Source: OCS116 sp051531935 (lineage in GTDB: Bacteria > Pseudomonadota > Alphaproteobacteria > Rhizobiales > OSC116). Taken from it: DNA of 64,000 bases. Positions 6,857-16,420 of this stretch are shown in pieces (the stretch's first letter is position 1; the number at the start of each line of letters is the position of its first letter). Both the position numbers and the translations under genes were made by a program. The stretch spans positions 202,101 to 266,100 of the forward strand of contig JAOPTR010000003.1 of the NCBI GenBank assembly GCA_051531935.1, in the 5' to 3' direction. The notes below the pieces were generated by a model. It worked only from the letters and a program-made list of their open reading frames with translations. It was not told the DNA's origin and ran no database searches.

Positions 6857-7411
6857 TCATGATTTCCATTTAATTGAACAGCCTGCCGATGGAATTTGTT
6901 CGGCAGGGCCATGGCCTGTTTCGGCAACTTGCTGCATAGCCTCTAGCAAATCACGCTTTACATCCAGCGTGGCGGCGTGAATACCTGATGCATCTAATCT
7001 ACCACGATATTGCAGTTCACCTGCTGCGTTATAGCCAAAAAAATCTGGTGTGCAAATGGCGCCATAGGCTTTAGCAACCGCTTGGCTTTCATCATAAAGA
7101 TAAGGAAATGTGAAATCGTTTAACCGCGCTTCAATAATCATGTTTTCAAAACTATCTTCAGGGTGATCTGCGACATCGTTAGCGCTGATGGCCGCAACAC
7201 CAATACCCAAACGTTGCAACTGAACCGCATCGCTAGCAATGCGATCGGCAACGGCTTTAACATAGGGGCAATGGTTGCAGATAAACATGATGAGTGTACC
7301 ACGTTCGCCCTTAATCTCATCCAATGAATATGACTTACCGTCGATGGCAGGCAGGAAGAAATTGGGCGCTTTTTTACCGAAGTCACAGATAGGGGTGTGC
7401 ATAAGAGCCAT
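6857..7411 (-). CDS. Thioredoxin-fold protein of the AhpC/TSA-like class
   Basis: 184 residues from the ATG at 7411, which is preceded by an AAGGAAGGA ribosome site. The N-terminal FGKKAPNFFLPAIDGKSYSL and the active-site stretch MFICNHCPYVKAVADRI (CxxC with a cis-Pro TPDFFGY further on) identify the redox family commonly annotated as thioredoxin family protein. No signal peptide, so cytosolic. A redox or peroxide-related role is likely, but the partner is unknown. It is convergent with the XRE gene and divergent from parE. Confidence 0.8.
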   Translation of the reverse strand: MALMHTPICDFGKKAPNFFLPAIDGKSYSLDEIKGERGTLIMFICNHCPYVKAVADRIASDAVQLQRLGIGVAAISANDVADHPEDSFENMIIEARLNDFTFPYLYDESQAVAKAYGAICTPDFFGYNAAGELQYRGRLDASGIHAATLDVKRDLLEAMQQVAETGHGPAEQIPSAGCSIKWKS

Positions 7412-7523
7412 TATTTTTCCTTCCTTTGTGCTGAAATTAACCAAAAATCTTGCCAATGTGGCTAAAAATATTATAAATTAATAATGAGAATTTGCAAACA
7501 TTAGACGCGGCGAATATATACGA

Positions 7524-9725
7524 ATGACAGATGATTTATTTGGCGGATTACTGCCGGTTTCGAGCAGCCCCCAACAGCCAAAAAAGACGAACAATAACAA
7601 AGAAAAAACACCCGATCCGTTAGTGGAAGCCGCGGCACAAGAAACTGTGCCTACGCCTAAAGAACCACAACAAACAACGGCAAAATCTGTGCCTATTTCC
7701 GAATCAGTTGCAAAACCAGTTACCCCCGTTGTTGATGACACCCCTATTCAAGCGACACCAGAAGCTGCGCCCATTGGTAGAACCAAAGGCGAAGAAGAAT
7801 ATGGCGCCGCAGACATTGAAATTTTGGAAGGGCTTGAGCCTGTGCGACATCGCCCAGGTATGTATATTGGCGGAACTGACGAAAAAGCATTACATCATTT
7901 ATTTGCTGAAATTATTGATAACAGCATGGACGAAGTTGTGGCTGGCCACGCCAGTTGGATTGATGTTTCATTAGGTGCTGATGGCTATGTAACAGTAACC
8001 GACAATGGCCGCGGCATGCCGATTGACCCCCATCCTAAATTTGACAACAAATCGGCCCTTGAAGTTATTTTTACCGTATTGCATGCAGGTGGTAAATTTA
8101 ACTCCGATGTATATGAAACATCTGGCGGTCTACATGGTGTTGGTGCATCCGTTGTAAATGCATTATCTGACGACCTGATTGTTGAAGTGGCACGTGGACA
8201 ACAGCTTTATCGCCAAACCTTTAGCCGCGGCATTCCGCAAGGTGGTTTAGAAAAGCTCGGCCCCATTAAAAACCGCCGTGGTACAAAAGTACGTTTTAAG
8301 CCTGACCATCAGATTTTTGGAAAAGCTAAATTTCGTGCCAACCGTGTTTATAAAATGGCACGCGCTAAAGCGTATCTTTATGGTGGTGTGCAAGTTAGAT
8401 GGAGTTGCGCGCCTGAACTCCTCAAAGAAAATGAAAACACGCCCGAAAAAGAAACTTTCCATTTTCCGAATGGATTGTCAGATTATCTTGAAACCCGCAT
8501 TGCAGGTAAAACCCGCATCACGGAAGAACTTTTCCGAGGCAAGGTTGAAAAAGACGGTGGCCATGGCTCAGTAGAATGGGCAATTGCTTGGTATTTAGGT
8601 GATGGCTTTGTAAACAGTTATTGTAACACAGTGCCAACCATTGATGGTGGCACCCACGAAGCTGGCATGCGCGCAGCTTTGCTCAAAGGCCTAAAAGCCT
8701 ATGGCGATTTAAAGAATGTTAAAAAAGCCGCACAAATTATTGGTGACGATGTTTTAACAGGCGTTGGCATATTGCTTTCTGTTTTCATTCGCGAACCTGA
8801 GTTTCAAGGCCAAACCAAAGAGAAGCTTTCAAGCACTGAAGCAACCCGCATTGTGGAAACCACATTACGCGACCCGTTTGACCATTGGCTGACCACAAAC
8901 CCAAGACAAGCCGACCGCTTATTGGAATGGGCAATTGACCGCTCTGATGAGCGTTTGAAACGCAAAAAAGACAAAGAAGTGAGCCGTAAAGCAGCAACAC
9001 GTAGGTTGCGTTTGCCTGGCAAATTGGCCGATTGCTCTATTAACAGCGCTGAAGGTACCGAATTATTTATCGTGGAAGGTGACAGTGCGGGCGGCAGTGC
9101 CAAACAAGCACGTAACCGCAAAAACCAAGCCATATTGCCATTGCGTGGTAAAATTTTAAATGTTGCCAACGCGACGACGGCCAAATTGGCTGCCAACCAA
9201 CAGATTAATGACTTATTGTTGGCCTTAGGCGTAGGCACTGGCAGTAAATATTCTGACGCTGACTTAAGATATGACAAAGTTATCATTATGACCGATGCCG
9301 ATGTCGATGGTGCGCATATTGCGTCCTTGCTCATCACTTTCTTTTATCGCGAAACACCAGAACTGATAAAAAATAAACATCTATATTTGGCTGTCCCACC
9401 TCTTTACCGCATCACCCAAGGTGCAAAAACTCTATACGCACGAGATGATGCTCATAAAGATGAATTGATGAAAAAGGAATTTAATGGCCGTGGTAAAATA
9501 GACATTGGGCGTTTTAAAGGCCTTGGTGAAATGATGCCAGCGCAGTTAAAAGAAACCACAATGCTTGCTGAAAAACGTACATTATTACAAGTTGGAATTG
9601 ATGAAGACGAAATTGATTTGACTAAAAATGTGGTAGAACAATTGATGGGTTCTAAACCTGAAGCACGTTTTCAATTCATTCAACAAAATGCAGAATTTGC
9701 TGATGATTCGGAGTTAGATATCTAG
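7524..9725 (+). CDS. parE: DNA topoisomerase IV subunit B
   Basis: ATPase subunit of topoisomerase IV, which unlinks daughter chromosomes. 733 residues. The GHKL ATPase has DNGRGMPIDPHP and SGGLHGVGASVVNALS (about 150-225). The TOPRIM domain begins EGDSAGGSAKQARNRK (about 518) with the metal-binding DADVDGAH (about 591), and GRFKGLGEMMPAQL lies near the end. The alphaproteobacterial ParE insert DPFDHWLTTNPRQADRL separates it from GyrB. Residues 1-90 before the conserved EYGAADIEIL are a Pro/Thr/Gln/Lys-rich extension without predicted fold, longer than in most ParE proteins. No strong Shine-Dalgarno sequence precedes the ATG at 7524. An internal start is possible but would remove the whole extension. 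Confidence 0.95.
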   Translation: MTDDLFGGLLPVSSSPQQPKKTNNNKEKTPDPLVEAAAQETVPTPKEPQQTTAKSVPISESVAKPVTPVVDDTPIQATPEAAPIGRTKGEEEYGAADIEILEGLEPVRHRPGMYIGGTDEKALHHLFAEIIDNSMDEVVAGHASWIDVSLGADGYVTVTDNGRGMPIDPHPKFDNKSALEVIFTVLHAGGKFNSDVYETSGGLHGVGASVVNALSDDLIVEVARGQQLYRQTFSRGIPQGGLEKLGPIKNRRGTKVRFKPDHQIFGKAKFRANRVYKMARAKAYLYGGVQVRWSCAPELLKENENTPEKETFHFPNGLSDYLETRIAGKTRITEELFRGKVEKDGGHGSVEWAIAWYLGDGFVNSYCNTVPTIDGGTHEAGMRAALLKGLKAYGDLKNVKKAAQIIGDDVLTGVGILLSVFIREPEFQGQTKEKLSSTEATRIVETTLRDPFDHWLTTNPRQADRLLEWAIDRSDERLKRKKDKEVSRKAATRRLRLPGKLADCSINSAEGTELFIVEGDSAGGSAKQARNRKNQAILPLRGKILNVANATTAKLAANQQINDLLLALGVGTGSKYSDADLRYDKVIIMTDADVDGAHIASLLITFFYRETPELIKNKHLYLAVPPLYRITQGAKTLYARDDAHKDELMKKEFNGRGKIDIGRFKGLGEMMPAQLKETTMLAEKRTLLQVGIDEDEIDLTKNVVEQLMGSKPEARFQFIQQNAEFADDSELDI

Positions 9726-9807
9726 TTTATTTCAGTAAATATAAAATATTAACCATGATTCATTCAAATTTGATACAAATTAGATTAATCATGTTGTCAA
9801 AGGCTTG

Positions 9808-9836
9808 TTGACGCCTCCTCTAATCCCCATTATATA
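9808..9836 (+). promoter_or_regulatory. Sigma-70 promoter of the RNA helicase gene
   Basis: TTGACG (9808-9813), a 17-base spacer and TATATA (9831-9836) form a near-consensus housekeeping promoter. The predicted transcript would start near 9843, giving a roughly 50-base leader before the helicase ATG. Confidence 0.65.
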
Positions 9837-9891
9837 TGCGACATAGCGTTGCGGAGCGCGACAGTTTTAATGATTTAGGATCAAAAATTAT

Positions 9892-11373
9892 ATGTTATTT
9901 TCCGAACTTGGACTTAGCGAAAAAGTTACAAAAACCGTTGAAGAAGTTGGCTACACTGAGCCGACACCTATTCAAGCTGCCGCAATTCCTGAAATTTTAA
10001 AAGGTAAAGACGTATTGGGCATTGCCCAAACAGGTACAGGTAAAACTGCATCATTTACTTTGCCATTACTCACAAGGCTCGAAACAGGCCGCGCACGTGC
10101 ACGTATGCCGCGCTCGCTTATTTTATGCCCGACCCGCGAACTTGCTGCCCAAGTTTTTGAAAATTTTGAAAAATATGGCAAACGCCAAAAATTATCTGTC
10201 GCACTACTTATTGGTGGCGTTGCATTTAAAGAACAAGAACGAATTTTAGACCGCGGTGCAGATTGCCTCATTGCTACACCTGGCCGTTTGATGGACCATT
10301 TCGAACGTGGCAAATTAATGCTCAACAAAGTAGAGTATTTTGTGATTGATGAAGCTGACCGTATGTTAGATATGGGTTTCATTCCAGACATTGAAAAAAT
10401 TTCTAAGTTGATTCCGTTCACACGCCAAACATTGCTATTTTCGGCAACTATGCCTAAAGAGATACAAACACTGGCTGACAAGTTTTTGCAAAACCCCGTG
10501 CGGGTTGAAGTGGCCAAAGCCGCCACAACAGCATCTACAATTGAGCAAATTTTAGCTTATGCGCCTCCCGGCCATAAAGAAAAACGCCAATGTTTGCGTG
10601 ACATTATTAATGGCCTTCAAATTAAAAATGCCATTATTTTTGCCAACCGCAAAAAAGATGTCGATATTATTCATAAATCTTTGGCGGTTCATAAATTTAG
10701 TGTTGGTTGTCTGCATGGCGATATGGCGCAATCTGCACGTATGGAAACTCTAGAAAAATTCAAGAATAATGAACTTCAACTGCTTGTTGCCTCTGATGTG
10801 GCCGCCCGTGGCTTGGACATTCCTGATGTAAGCCATGTGATAAATTACGACATGCCAATGCAAGCCGAAGATTATGTACATCGTATTGGTCGTACTGGCC
10901 GTGCTGGTCGTTCTGGCACAGCTATTTCAATGGTTACATTTGATGACATTAGACAATTAAAAGCTGTCGAGAAAATCACAGAAAACGAAATTCCGTGGGC
11001 TGGTGAAAAACCATCTGATGAAGATTTTGAAGCGTCTGCAAAAGCGGGACGCCGTGGTGGTCGCAACTCTAGCCGTGGACCTTCTAAATATAAAATTGGT
11101 GCCAAATCTGAACGTACGAGCAAAGTTTCAATAAAAGACAAACCTGCAGCTAAAGACAAAAACCTTGTGTCTAAAGAAAGAGTTTCCACAACTAAAGACA
11201 GAAACCCTTCAAGAGAAAAGCCGCAAAGAAACGACAAGCGCACCAGAAATGATGATAGAACTTCTAATTCTGCACCTTTGCACACGCAAGAAGAATTAGA
11301 AGGCATCAAAGCGTTTGGTGTTAACGACCATATTCCTGACTTTCTTTTAAGAACATCTACATTCTCCAAATAA
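9892..11373 (+). CDS. rhlE: DEAD-box ATP-dependent RNA helicase, RhlE-type
   Basis: Unwinds RNA duplexes during ribosome assembly or mRNA decay. 493 residues. Motifs appear in order: Q motif (GYTEPTPIQAAAIP), motif I AQTGTGKT, PTRELA, DEAD in VIDEADRMLDMGF, SAT in FSATMP, then the second RecA domain with ARGLDIPDV and HRIGRTGRAG. From about residue 385 to 470 the tail is basic, Ser/Arg/Lys-rich and low complexity, typical of RhlE tails that bind RNA nonspecifically. A good promoter precedes it. The specific subfamily (RhlE rather than CsdA or SrmB) is from length and tail, so the symbol is tentative. Confidence 0.88.
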   Translation: MLFSELGLSEKVTKTVEEVGYTEPTPIQAAAIPEILKGKDVLGIAQTGTGKTASFTLPLLTRLETGRARARMPRSLILCPTRELAAQVFENFEKYGKRQKLSVALLIGGVAFKEQERILDRGADCLIATPGRLMDHFERGKLMLNKVEYFVIDEADRMLDMGFIPDIEKISKLIPFTRQTLLFSATMPKEIQTLADKFLQNPVRVEVAKAATTASTIEQILAYAPPGHKEKRQCLRDIINGLQIKNAIIFANRKKDVDIIHKSLAVHKFSVGCLHGDMAQSARMETLEKFKNNELQLLVASDVAARGLDIPDVSHVINYDMPMQAEDYVHRIGRTGRAGRSGTAISMVTFDDIRQLKAVEKITENEIPWAGEKPSDEDFEASAKAGRRGGRNSSRGPSKYKIGAKSERTSKVSIKDKPAAKDKNLVSKERVSTTKDRNPSREKPQRNDKRTRNDDRTSNSAPLHTQEELEGIKAFGVNDHIPDFLLRTSTFSK

Positions 11374-11502
11374 TTGCTTATTTTTTAACCATATTATTCG
11401 ATTAACTAATTTACTTTTGCAATTGAAGAATATAGTATTCTCGTAGATTATGATTCATTATACTATTTACGGTATAGTCGTTAAAAATGCAGGTCGATAT
11501 AA

Positions 11503-12549
11503 ATGGAAAATGTTGAACGTTCACATGAACTCGCAAAAAAGACATTAAACTTCCTTGTTAAGCACGGGCTAGATGCCAACCCAATAAATTACGAAATAAT
11601 TTTTACCTATACACAAGGTTTCAACAAGTCACTTATTTTGGCTGTAAACCAAATTATTAGGTCTGATATTGGTGATAAATCTGCCGCCCTTGCTGAGGTG
11701 CATAAAAAATTAATTTCAAACAACGCATCTGTCGCTAAAGTTGATGAAATCACCAACCAAATGGCCGATGAAGTTGACCAAATTACAGCCATGATTTCGG
11801 CTGCAATGGGCGATACAAACAATTATAGCGAAACCTTGGGCGAAGCTAACACTGAATTGGGCGCTGGCATTGATTCTGTGGCTGTTAAATCTATTGTGAA
11901 AACATTGATATTGGCCACTGAAGATATGAAGGTCAATTCAAACCAATTAGAAAACAAACTTGCTGCCTCTAACCGCCAAATTTTTGAACTAAGCGAAAAT
12001 TTAACTGAACTGCGCGAAGAAGCAAGAACTGACCAATTAACAGGCATTGCTAACCGTAAACATTTTGATGAAACCATTGCGGCCGAGGTTAAAGCTTCGA
12101 ACGAAGATGGTTCTGACTTGTGTGTTTTGATTGGCGATATTGATCACTTTAAACGTTTTAACGATACTTTTGGGCATCAAACAGGTGACCAAGTGTTACG
12201 ACTTGTTGCTTCCACATTGAATGACAATGTAAAAGGCCGTGATGTTGTGGCGCGTTATGGTGGTGAAGAATTCGCTATTGTTTTAACAAAAGCAAATTTA
12301 GATGCTTCTCGTAATATTGCCGACCAAATTCGTATTGCGGTTGAAGGCAAAGAGTTGGTTAAACGCTCTACTGGTGAGAATTTGGGTTCAATAACAATCT
12401 GTTTTGGTGCTGCAATATTCCGCCAAGGCGAAAGCGTTGAAGACTTTATCTCACGTGCCGATGAAGCGTTATATTTGGCCAAAGAATCTGGTAGAAACCA
12501 AGTTAAAACGGAAAACGACTTGCAAACTCTGCAAAAAGCCCAAGGCTAA
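11503..12549 (+). CDS. GGDEF-domain diguanylate cyclase
   Basis: Predicted to make cyclic di-GMP from two GTP. 348 residues. The N-terminal 165 residues are mainly helical and soluble, starting with a segment resembling ANPINYEIIFTYTQG that is found in several alphaproteobacterial cyclases, then a coiled linker. The GGDEF domain runs from about 183 to 340 with DQLTGIANRKHFDE, metal-binding IGDIDHFKRFND and the active site GGEEF (about 253-257), which is catalytically competent. The inhibitory I-site normally reads RxxD five residues upstream. Here it is KGRD, so product inhibition may be weak. No membrane span or signal peptide. Confidence 0.92.
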   Translation: MENVERSHELAKKTLNFLVKHGLDANPINYEIIFTYTQGFNKSLILAVNQIIRSDIGDKSAALAEVHKKLISNNASVAKVDEITNQMADEVDQITAMISAAMGDTNNYSETLGEANTELGAGIDSVAVKSIVKTLILATEDMKVNSNQLENKLAASNRQIFELSENLTELREEARTDQLTGIANRKHFDETIAAEVKASNEDGSDLCVLIGDIDHFKRFNDTFGHQTGDQVLRLVASTLNDNVKGRDVVARYGGEEFAIVLTKANLDASRNIADQIRIAVEGKELVKRSTGENLGSITICFGAAIFRQGESVEDFISRADEALYLAKESGRNQVKTENDLQTLQKAQG

Positions 12550-12597
12550 AAAACTTAGAGACTTACTTCTAAACATTTTTAAATTATACGCTAAGCT

Positions 12598-12945
12598 CTA
12601 TTTTGATCTTTTTGGTTTTTTGGCACGTAGAGCTGCTTCAAATGAATCCCGTGCCCATTCGGCAAATAATTCTTGGTCTTCTACTATTGCTTCAGGCACT
12701 GTCCAAAAACTAACGTAAATGGTTTTATCACCTTTTGCATATGTGAATTGCTCACTATCTTCATCGGTAAATCGAGTTAGATTTTGTTTGTCGGCCTTGA
12801 GATATAGTTGATCTTCAAAAATAAGCCCAAAATTTAAATTATCCTTGAGCACAGCGCGGCCACCAAACAAGCGTTTGGTTTTAACTTCTGCAAAATCGCG
12901 TAACTGATCGACAATCCACTCGACATATTCGGGGCTTGTTGCCAT
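12598..12945 (-). CDS. TfoX N-terminal-domain protein
   Basis: 115 residues from the ATG at 12945. The core VDQLRDFAEVKTKRLFGGRA followed by FGLIFEDQLYLKAD is the TfoX_N fold (PF04993). Stand-alone versions are widespread, with no firm biochemical role beyond similarity to the competence regulator TfoX/Sxy. The start codon overlaps the stop of the upstream sufA-like gene by one base (TAATG), so it is translated as the last gene of the SUF operon. The C terminus is very basic (AKKPKRSK). Confidence 0.8.
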   Translation of the reverse strand: MATSPEYVEWIVDQLRDFAEVKTKRLFGGRAVLKDNLNFGLIFEDQLYLKADKQNLTRFTDEDSEQFTYAKGDKTIYVSFWTVPEAIVEDQELFAEWARDSFEAALRAKKPKRSK

Positions 12946-13319
12946 TAACCGGCTTTCACTAAAGTGAGATCGGAAACAGGGGTAAGCTCGACAGATTCGC
13001 CACAGCCACAAGAACTTGTTTGATTTGGGTTGGTAAATGTGAATTTAGATGACATTTTTTCAGTCACATAATCCATTTCAGTGCCTAGCAGAAATAGCAA
13101 AGCTTTAGAATCTATAAGCACCGTAACGCCTTTGGTTTTAATCACTTCATCCAAAGGTTCGATTTTGGTTGCATATTCCATGACATATTCAAAGCCAGCG
13201 CAACCGCCTTTTTTAATACCCACGCGCAATCCAATGGTATCATCGCTCATGCCCGCCATAATTTCTTTGACGCGATCAGCGGCTATATCAGTCAAAGTTA
13301 AACTTGTAAATTTTGTCAT
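12945..13319 (-). CDS. sufA: Iron-sulfur cluster assembly carrier, SufA/IscA family
   Basis: A-type carrier that receives [Fe-S] clusters from SufBCD and passes them to apoproteins. 124 residues from the second of two adjacent ATGs, picked because GGAG lies five bases before it and only two before the first. The three ligand cysteines are visible: Cys40 in KKGGCAGFEY and Cys104/Cys106 in SSCGCGES. It is the penultimate gene of the SUF operon and ends in a TAATG overlap with the TfoX-like gene. Confidence 0.93.
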   Translation of the reverse strand: MTKFTSLTLTDIAADRVKEIMAGMSDDTIGLRVGIKKGGCAGFEYVMEYATKIEPLDEVIKTKGVTVLIDSKALLFLLGTEMDYVTEKMSSKFTFTNPNQTSSCGCGESVELTPVSDLTLVKAG

Positions 13320-13337
13320 CATAACTCCATATTACGC

Positions 13338-13868
13338 TTAAAACATGTTGAGGGCAACTTTTGCTTCGTCGCTCATACGTTCTGGCCCCCAAGGTGGGTC
13401 AAATACCAATTCTACACTTGCATCCGAAATACCGGGCACATTACGCGCTGCATCCTCGATCCAACCTGGCATTTCGCCCGCTACGGGGCAGCCTGGTGCG
13501 GTGAGTGTCATCACAATATCAACCTTGCGGTCATCATTAATATCTACTTTATAGATAAGGCCTAACTCATAAATATCAACGGGTATTTCGGGGTCATATA
13601 CCGTTTTAAATGCTGCAATTAAATCATCAGTAAAACGCTCTAGTTCATCATTGGATAGAGCTGACGATTCAATTTCGGGCTTGTTTGCATCAGCTTCTGC
13701 ATAAAAATCATCTTTTATGGCGGCTTGAGGCGTTGAGCTTTTTGGTTTTTCTTCTTCACTTAAAAATGCAAACTCATCTTTATTTTCGCCATTGCTCGGT
13801 GTATCGGTAGGCACATCATTTTGGCCATGCATAACACCTGCAAGTTGGTCTTCGGTAAATTTTGGCAT
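13338..13868 (-). CDS. sufT: SufT / MIP18 (DUF59) iron-sulfur maturation protein
   Basis: 176 residues from the ATG at 13868, the only start that avoids overlapping deeply into sufS. The C-terminal 110 residues are the MIP18/DUF59 domain: KTVYDPEIPVDIYELGLIY and the conserved LTAPGCPVAGEMP with its reactive cysteine, ending VFDPPWGPERMSDEA. The first 65 residues are acidic and disordered-looking (Glu/Lys/Ser-rich), a common alphaproteobacterial feature. SufT-type proteins assist Fe-S delivery to specific enzymes. Thirteen bases separate it from sufS. Confidence 0.9.
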   Translation of the reverse strand: MPKFTEDQLAGVMHGQNDVPTDTPSNGENKDEFAFLSEEEKPKSSTPQAAIKDDFYAEADANKPEIESSALSNDELERFTDDLIAAFKTVYDPEIPVDIYELGLIYKVDINDDRKVDIVMTLTAPGCPVAGEMPGWIEDAARNVPGISDASVELVFDPPWGPERMSDEAKVALNMF

Positions 13869-13881
13869 ATCTAAACTCACT

Positions 13882-15126
13882 TTACATAAAGAATGATTGG
13901 GCTTTTTTGAGCGCTGCAACCAAACGATCAATGTCATTTTCGTCATTATACAAGCCGAATGATGCGCGGCATGTGGCGGTTTTTCCAAAAAAATCTAATA
14001 CAGGTTGCGCACAATGGCTGCCTGCTCGAACGGCAACGCCTTCGCGATCAATAATTGTGCTGATATCATGCGGATGCACGTCGCCCAATGCGAAAGATAT
14101 AATAGCACCTTTTTGGTCGGCTTCACCAATAATCTTAAGGCTATTGATTTTCTTTAATTCTTCGGTGGCAATTTTAAGCAGATTGTTTTCGTGTGCGGCA
14201 ATGTTATCGCGCCCTAGAGACATCATATATTCTAACGCTGTGCCAAGTGCTATGGATTCGACAATGGCGGGCGTGCCCGCTTCAAACCGATGCGGTGCAT
14301 CCATATATGTAATCTTGTCTTGCGTGACCATATCAATCATTTCGCCACCACCTAAAAATGGTGGCAGTGCATTGAGCAAATCCTGTTTGCCGTAAAGCAC
14401 ACCAACGCCCGATGGGCCATAGGTTTTATGCCCAGTGAATACAAAAAAATCGGCATCTAAAGCTTGCACATCAATATCCATATGCACGCTCGATTGCGAG
14501 CCATCGACCAATACTTTTACGCCTTGGCTATGTGCATACTCAATAATCTCTTTAATCGGGGTGATGGTGCCAATGGCGTTAGACATATGTGTGATGGCCA
14601 CCAATTTTGTTTTTGAGGTGAAGAGTTTTTTAAATTCTTCTAGTAGGAAATTGCCTTGCTTGTCGATTGGTGACCATTTAAGCACAGCGCCTTTACGCTC
14701 ACGCAAAAAATGCCATGGCACAATGTTAGAATGATGCTCCATAACCGACAAAATAATTTCGTCGCCCTCGCCTATATAGGCCGAATTTGTTAATGAATCT
14801 TGCCCCAATGATGCCGCAACAAGGTTTATAGCTTCTGTGGCATTCTTGGTAAAAACCACTTCATTTTCAGATTTTGCGTTGATGAATTTTTGCACAATCT
14901 TACGGGCATTTTCAAATTTCTGAGTGCTTATATTCGACAAATGATGCAGGCCACGGTGGACATTTGCATAATCTTCCGCAAAGCCAACCTGTATTGCATC
15001 AAGCACGACTTGTGGTTTTTGAGCAGACGCACCATTATCTAAATAGGTAAGTGGCTTGCCGTGAATCTCGCGGCTTAAGATTGGGAAATCGGCTCTGATT
15101 TTTGCAATATCATACATGTTACGCAT
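13882..15126 (-). CDS. sufS: Cysteine desulfurase, SufS (group II)
   Basis: PLP enzyme that takes sulfur from cysteine for cluster assembly. 414 residues. The PLP lysine is in FVFTGHKTYGPSGVGVLYG, and catalytic Cys372 in RAGSHCAQPVL carries the persulfide, on the short loop typical of SufS/CsdA that needs a partner (SufE or SufU) for activity. No sufE is seen in the window. The ATG at 15126 overlaps sufD by eight bases. A downstream ATG at 15117 (MYDIAK) is an equally possible start. Confidence 0.95.
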   Translation of the reverse strand: MRNMYDIAKIRADFPILSREIHGKPLTYLDNGASAQKPQVVLDAIQVGFAEDYANVHRGLHHLSNISTQKFENARKIVQKFINAKSENEVVFTKNATEAINLVAASLGQDSLTNSAYIGEGDEIILSVMEHHSNIVPWHFLRERKGAVLKWSPIDKQGNFLLEEFKKLFTSKTKLVAITHMSNAIGTITPIKEIIEYAHSQGVKVLVDGSQSSVHMDIDVQALDADFFVFTGHKTYGPSGVGVLYGKQDLLNALPPFLGGGEMIDMVTQDKITYMDAPHRFEAGTPAIVESIALGTALEYMMSLGRDNIAAHENNLLKIATEELKKINSLKIIGEADQKGAIISFALGDVHPHDISTIIDREGVAVRAGSHCAQPVLDFFGKTATCRASFGLYNDENDIDRLVAALKKAQSFFM

Positions 15127-16402
15127 CCATATGGGCGTTAAGCCAAACTGTGATTAATTCATCAGCCGCTTGGTTAAGTTCTTCGGGCAATTCATCAGCA
15201 ATTTCAGCGATGAAAGCATGAATTAGTAATTTTTGTGCCTGTTTTTTAGGAATGCCGCGTGCGCGTAGATAAAATAGCATTTCGTCATCTAAAGCACCTA
15301 CTGTTGCGCCATGAGCACATTCAACATCATCGGCATAAATTTCTAATTCTGGCTTTGTGCTGATATTGGCATCGTCTGACAACAAAATACTTTGCGACAT
15401 TTGTTGCCCATCAGTTTTTTGAGCATCAATTGCCACGATTACCTTACCTTGGAAAATAGCATGAGCTTTGTCATCAATTACATTTTTAAACCGCTGGAAA
15501 CTTACGTTTTCTGGCAATTTATGATGTATGATATATGTATTGTCGATATGTTGTTCGCCACCAGCAAGTACTGCCCCAGAGATTTTTAAATCCATACCGC
15601 TACCGTCACAATAAAGATCACCCTCGCGACGTGACCAGGCTCCGCCAATGGCGAAAGCGCTAGATTGCAGCTCCACTTTATCAGCATAGCTACCTTCTGT
15701 ACGGCAAATATTAAAGGCATTCTCATTTTCACCATTCACCACTAGATGAGTTAGGTTTGCGCCCTCAGCCAATTTAAAATTAAAATGATGAAGGTTAAAA
15801 CTCGCGGTCTCGTTAAGGTTTATATGAGTTTCAATAAGCGTTGCAGATACATTGGCAGCCACATTAATATAATGGCGGTTGAAATGAGCAACATCTGTTT
15901 GGCCTGAGCTAACAAAAATCATATGGATTGGCAGGTCGCTACTTGTATCCAAATCTAATGAAATACCATCACGCCACATCATACGAGTTAGGTTATCGAC
16001 ATGGTTTTGATTATCGCTTTGAACTAAATTCTCTGTCACAAATGCAGATTGGTCGTCCATTGCCGAAACACCTGCATCCGATAAGTCAGCGCGGAATTTA
16101 CCATCAACAAAAATAATCGTCTGATATTTTGCTTCCGAAAATGCAGTGATTGTTGGATGATTTTCAATGTCGCCCAAGCTGAACACTGCGTTAGAAACTC
16201 CATAATTCTGGCTTTTGCCAAATTGGCGACGCAAGTCCGAATAATGGTAAGATTCAACACGTTTTGTGGCAATGCCATTGCCTTTAAGCCATGCAAGTGC
16301 TTCATCGCGGCCTTGTGCATTTGGCAAATCTTTGCTCTGCGCTTCAAAAGCAGCAAATAAGGCCAACTCACCTGTAGAATATTTTATAATATTATTTGTC
16401 AT
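15119..16402 (-). CDS. sufD: SufD scaffold subunit of the SufBCD complex
   Basis: 427 residues, homologous to SufB in the beta-helix core. Typical SufD elements are the central beta-solenoid region (NHYINVAANVSATLIETHIN), the DNTYIIHHKLPENVSFQRFK strand and the conserved VECAHGATVGALDDEMLFYL near residues 350-370, followed by RARGIPKKQAQKLLIHAFI. In the complex it pairs with SufB and two SufC ATPases and holds cluster ligands. It lies between sufC and sufS, with 18 bases to sufC. Confidence 0.95.
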   Translation of the reverse strand: MTNNIIKYSTGELALFAAFEAQSKDLPNAQGRDEALAWLKGNGIATKRVESYHYSDLRRQFGKSQNYGVSNAVFSLGDIENHPTITAFSEAKYQTIIFVDGKFRADLSDAGVSAMDDQSAFVTENLVQSDNQNHVDNLTRMMWRDGISLDLDTSSDLPIHMIFVSSGQTDVAHFNRHYINVAANVSATLIETHINLNETASFNLHHFNFKLAEGANLTHLVVNGENENAFNICRTEGSYADKVELQSSAFAIGGAWSRREGDLYCDGSGMDLKISGAVLAGGEQHIDNTYIIHHKLPENVSFQRFKNVIDDKAHAIFQGKVIVAIDAQKTDGQQMSQSILLSDDANISTKPELEIYADDVECAHGATVGALDDEMLFYLRARGIPKKQAQKLLIHAFIAEIADELPEELNQAADELITVWLNAHMDA

Positions 16403-16420
16403 ATTTTCAATTCTTTAGAA

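Noticed and set aside
9972..10526. Minus-strand open frame of 184 codons inside the RNA helicase gene
   Set aside because: It is the antisense shadow of a gene with full helicase motifs; no ribosome site or recognised domain.
11823..12077. Minus-strand frame in the diguanylate cyclase gene
   Set aside because: Shadow of the coding strand; no start signals.
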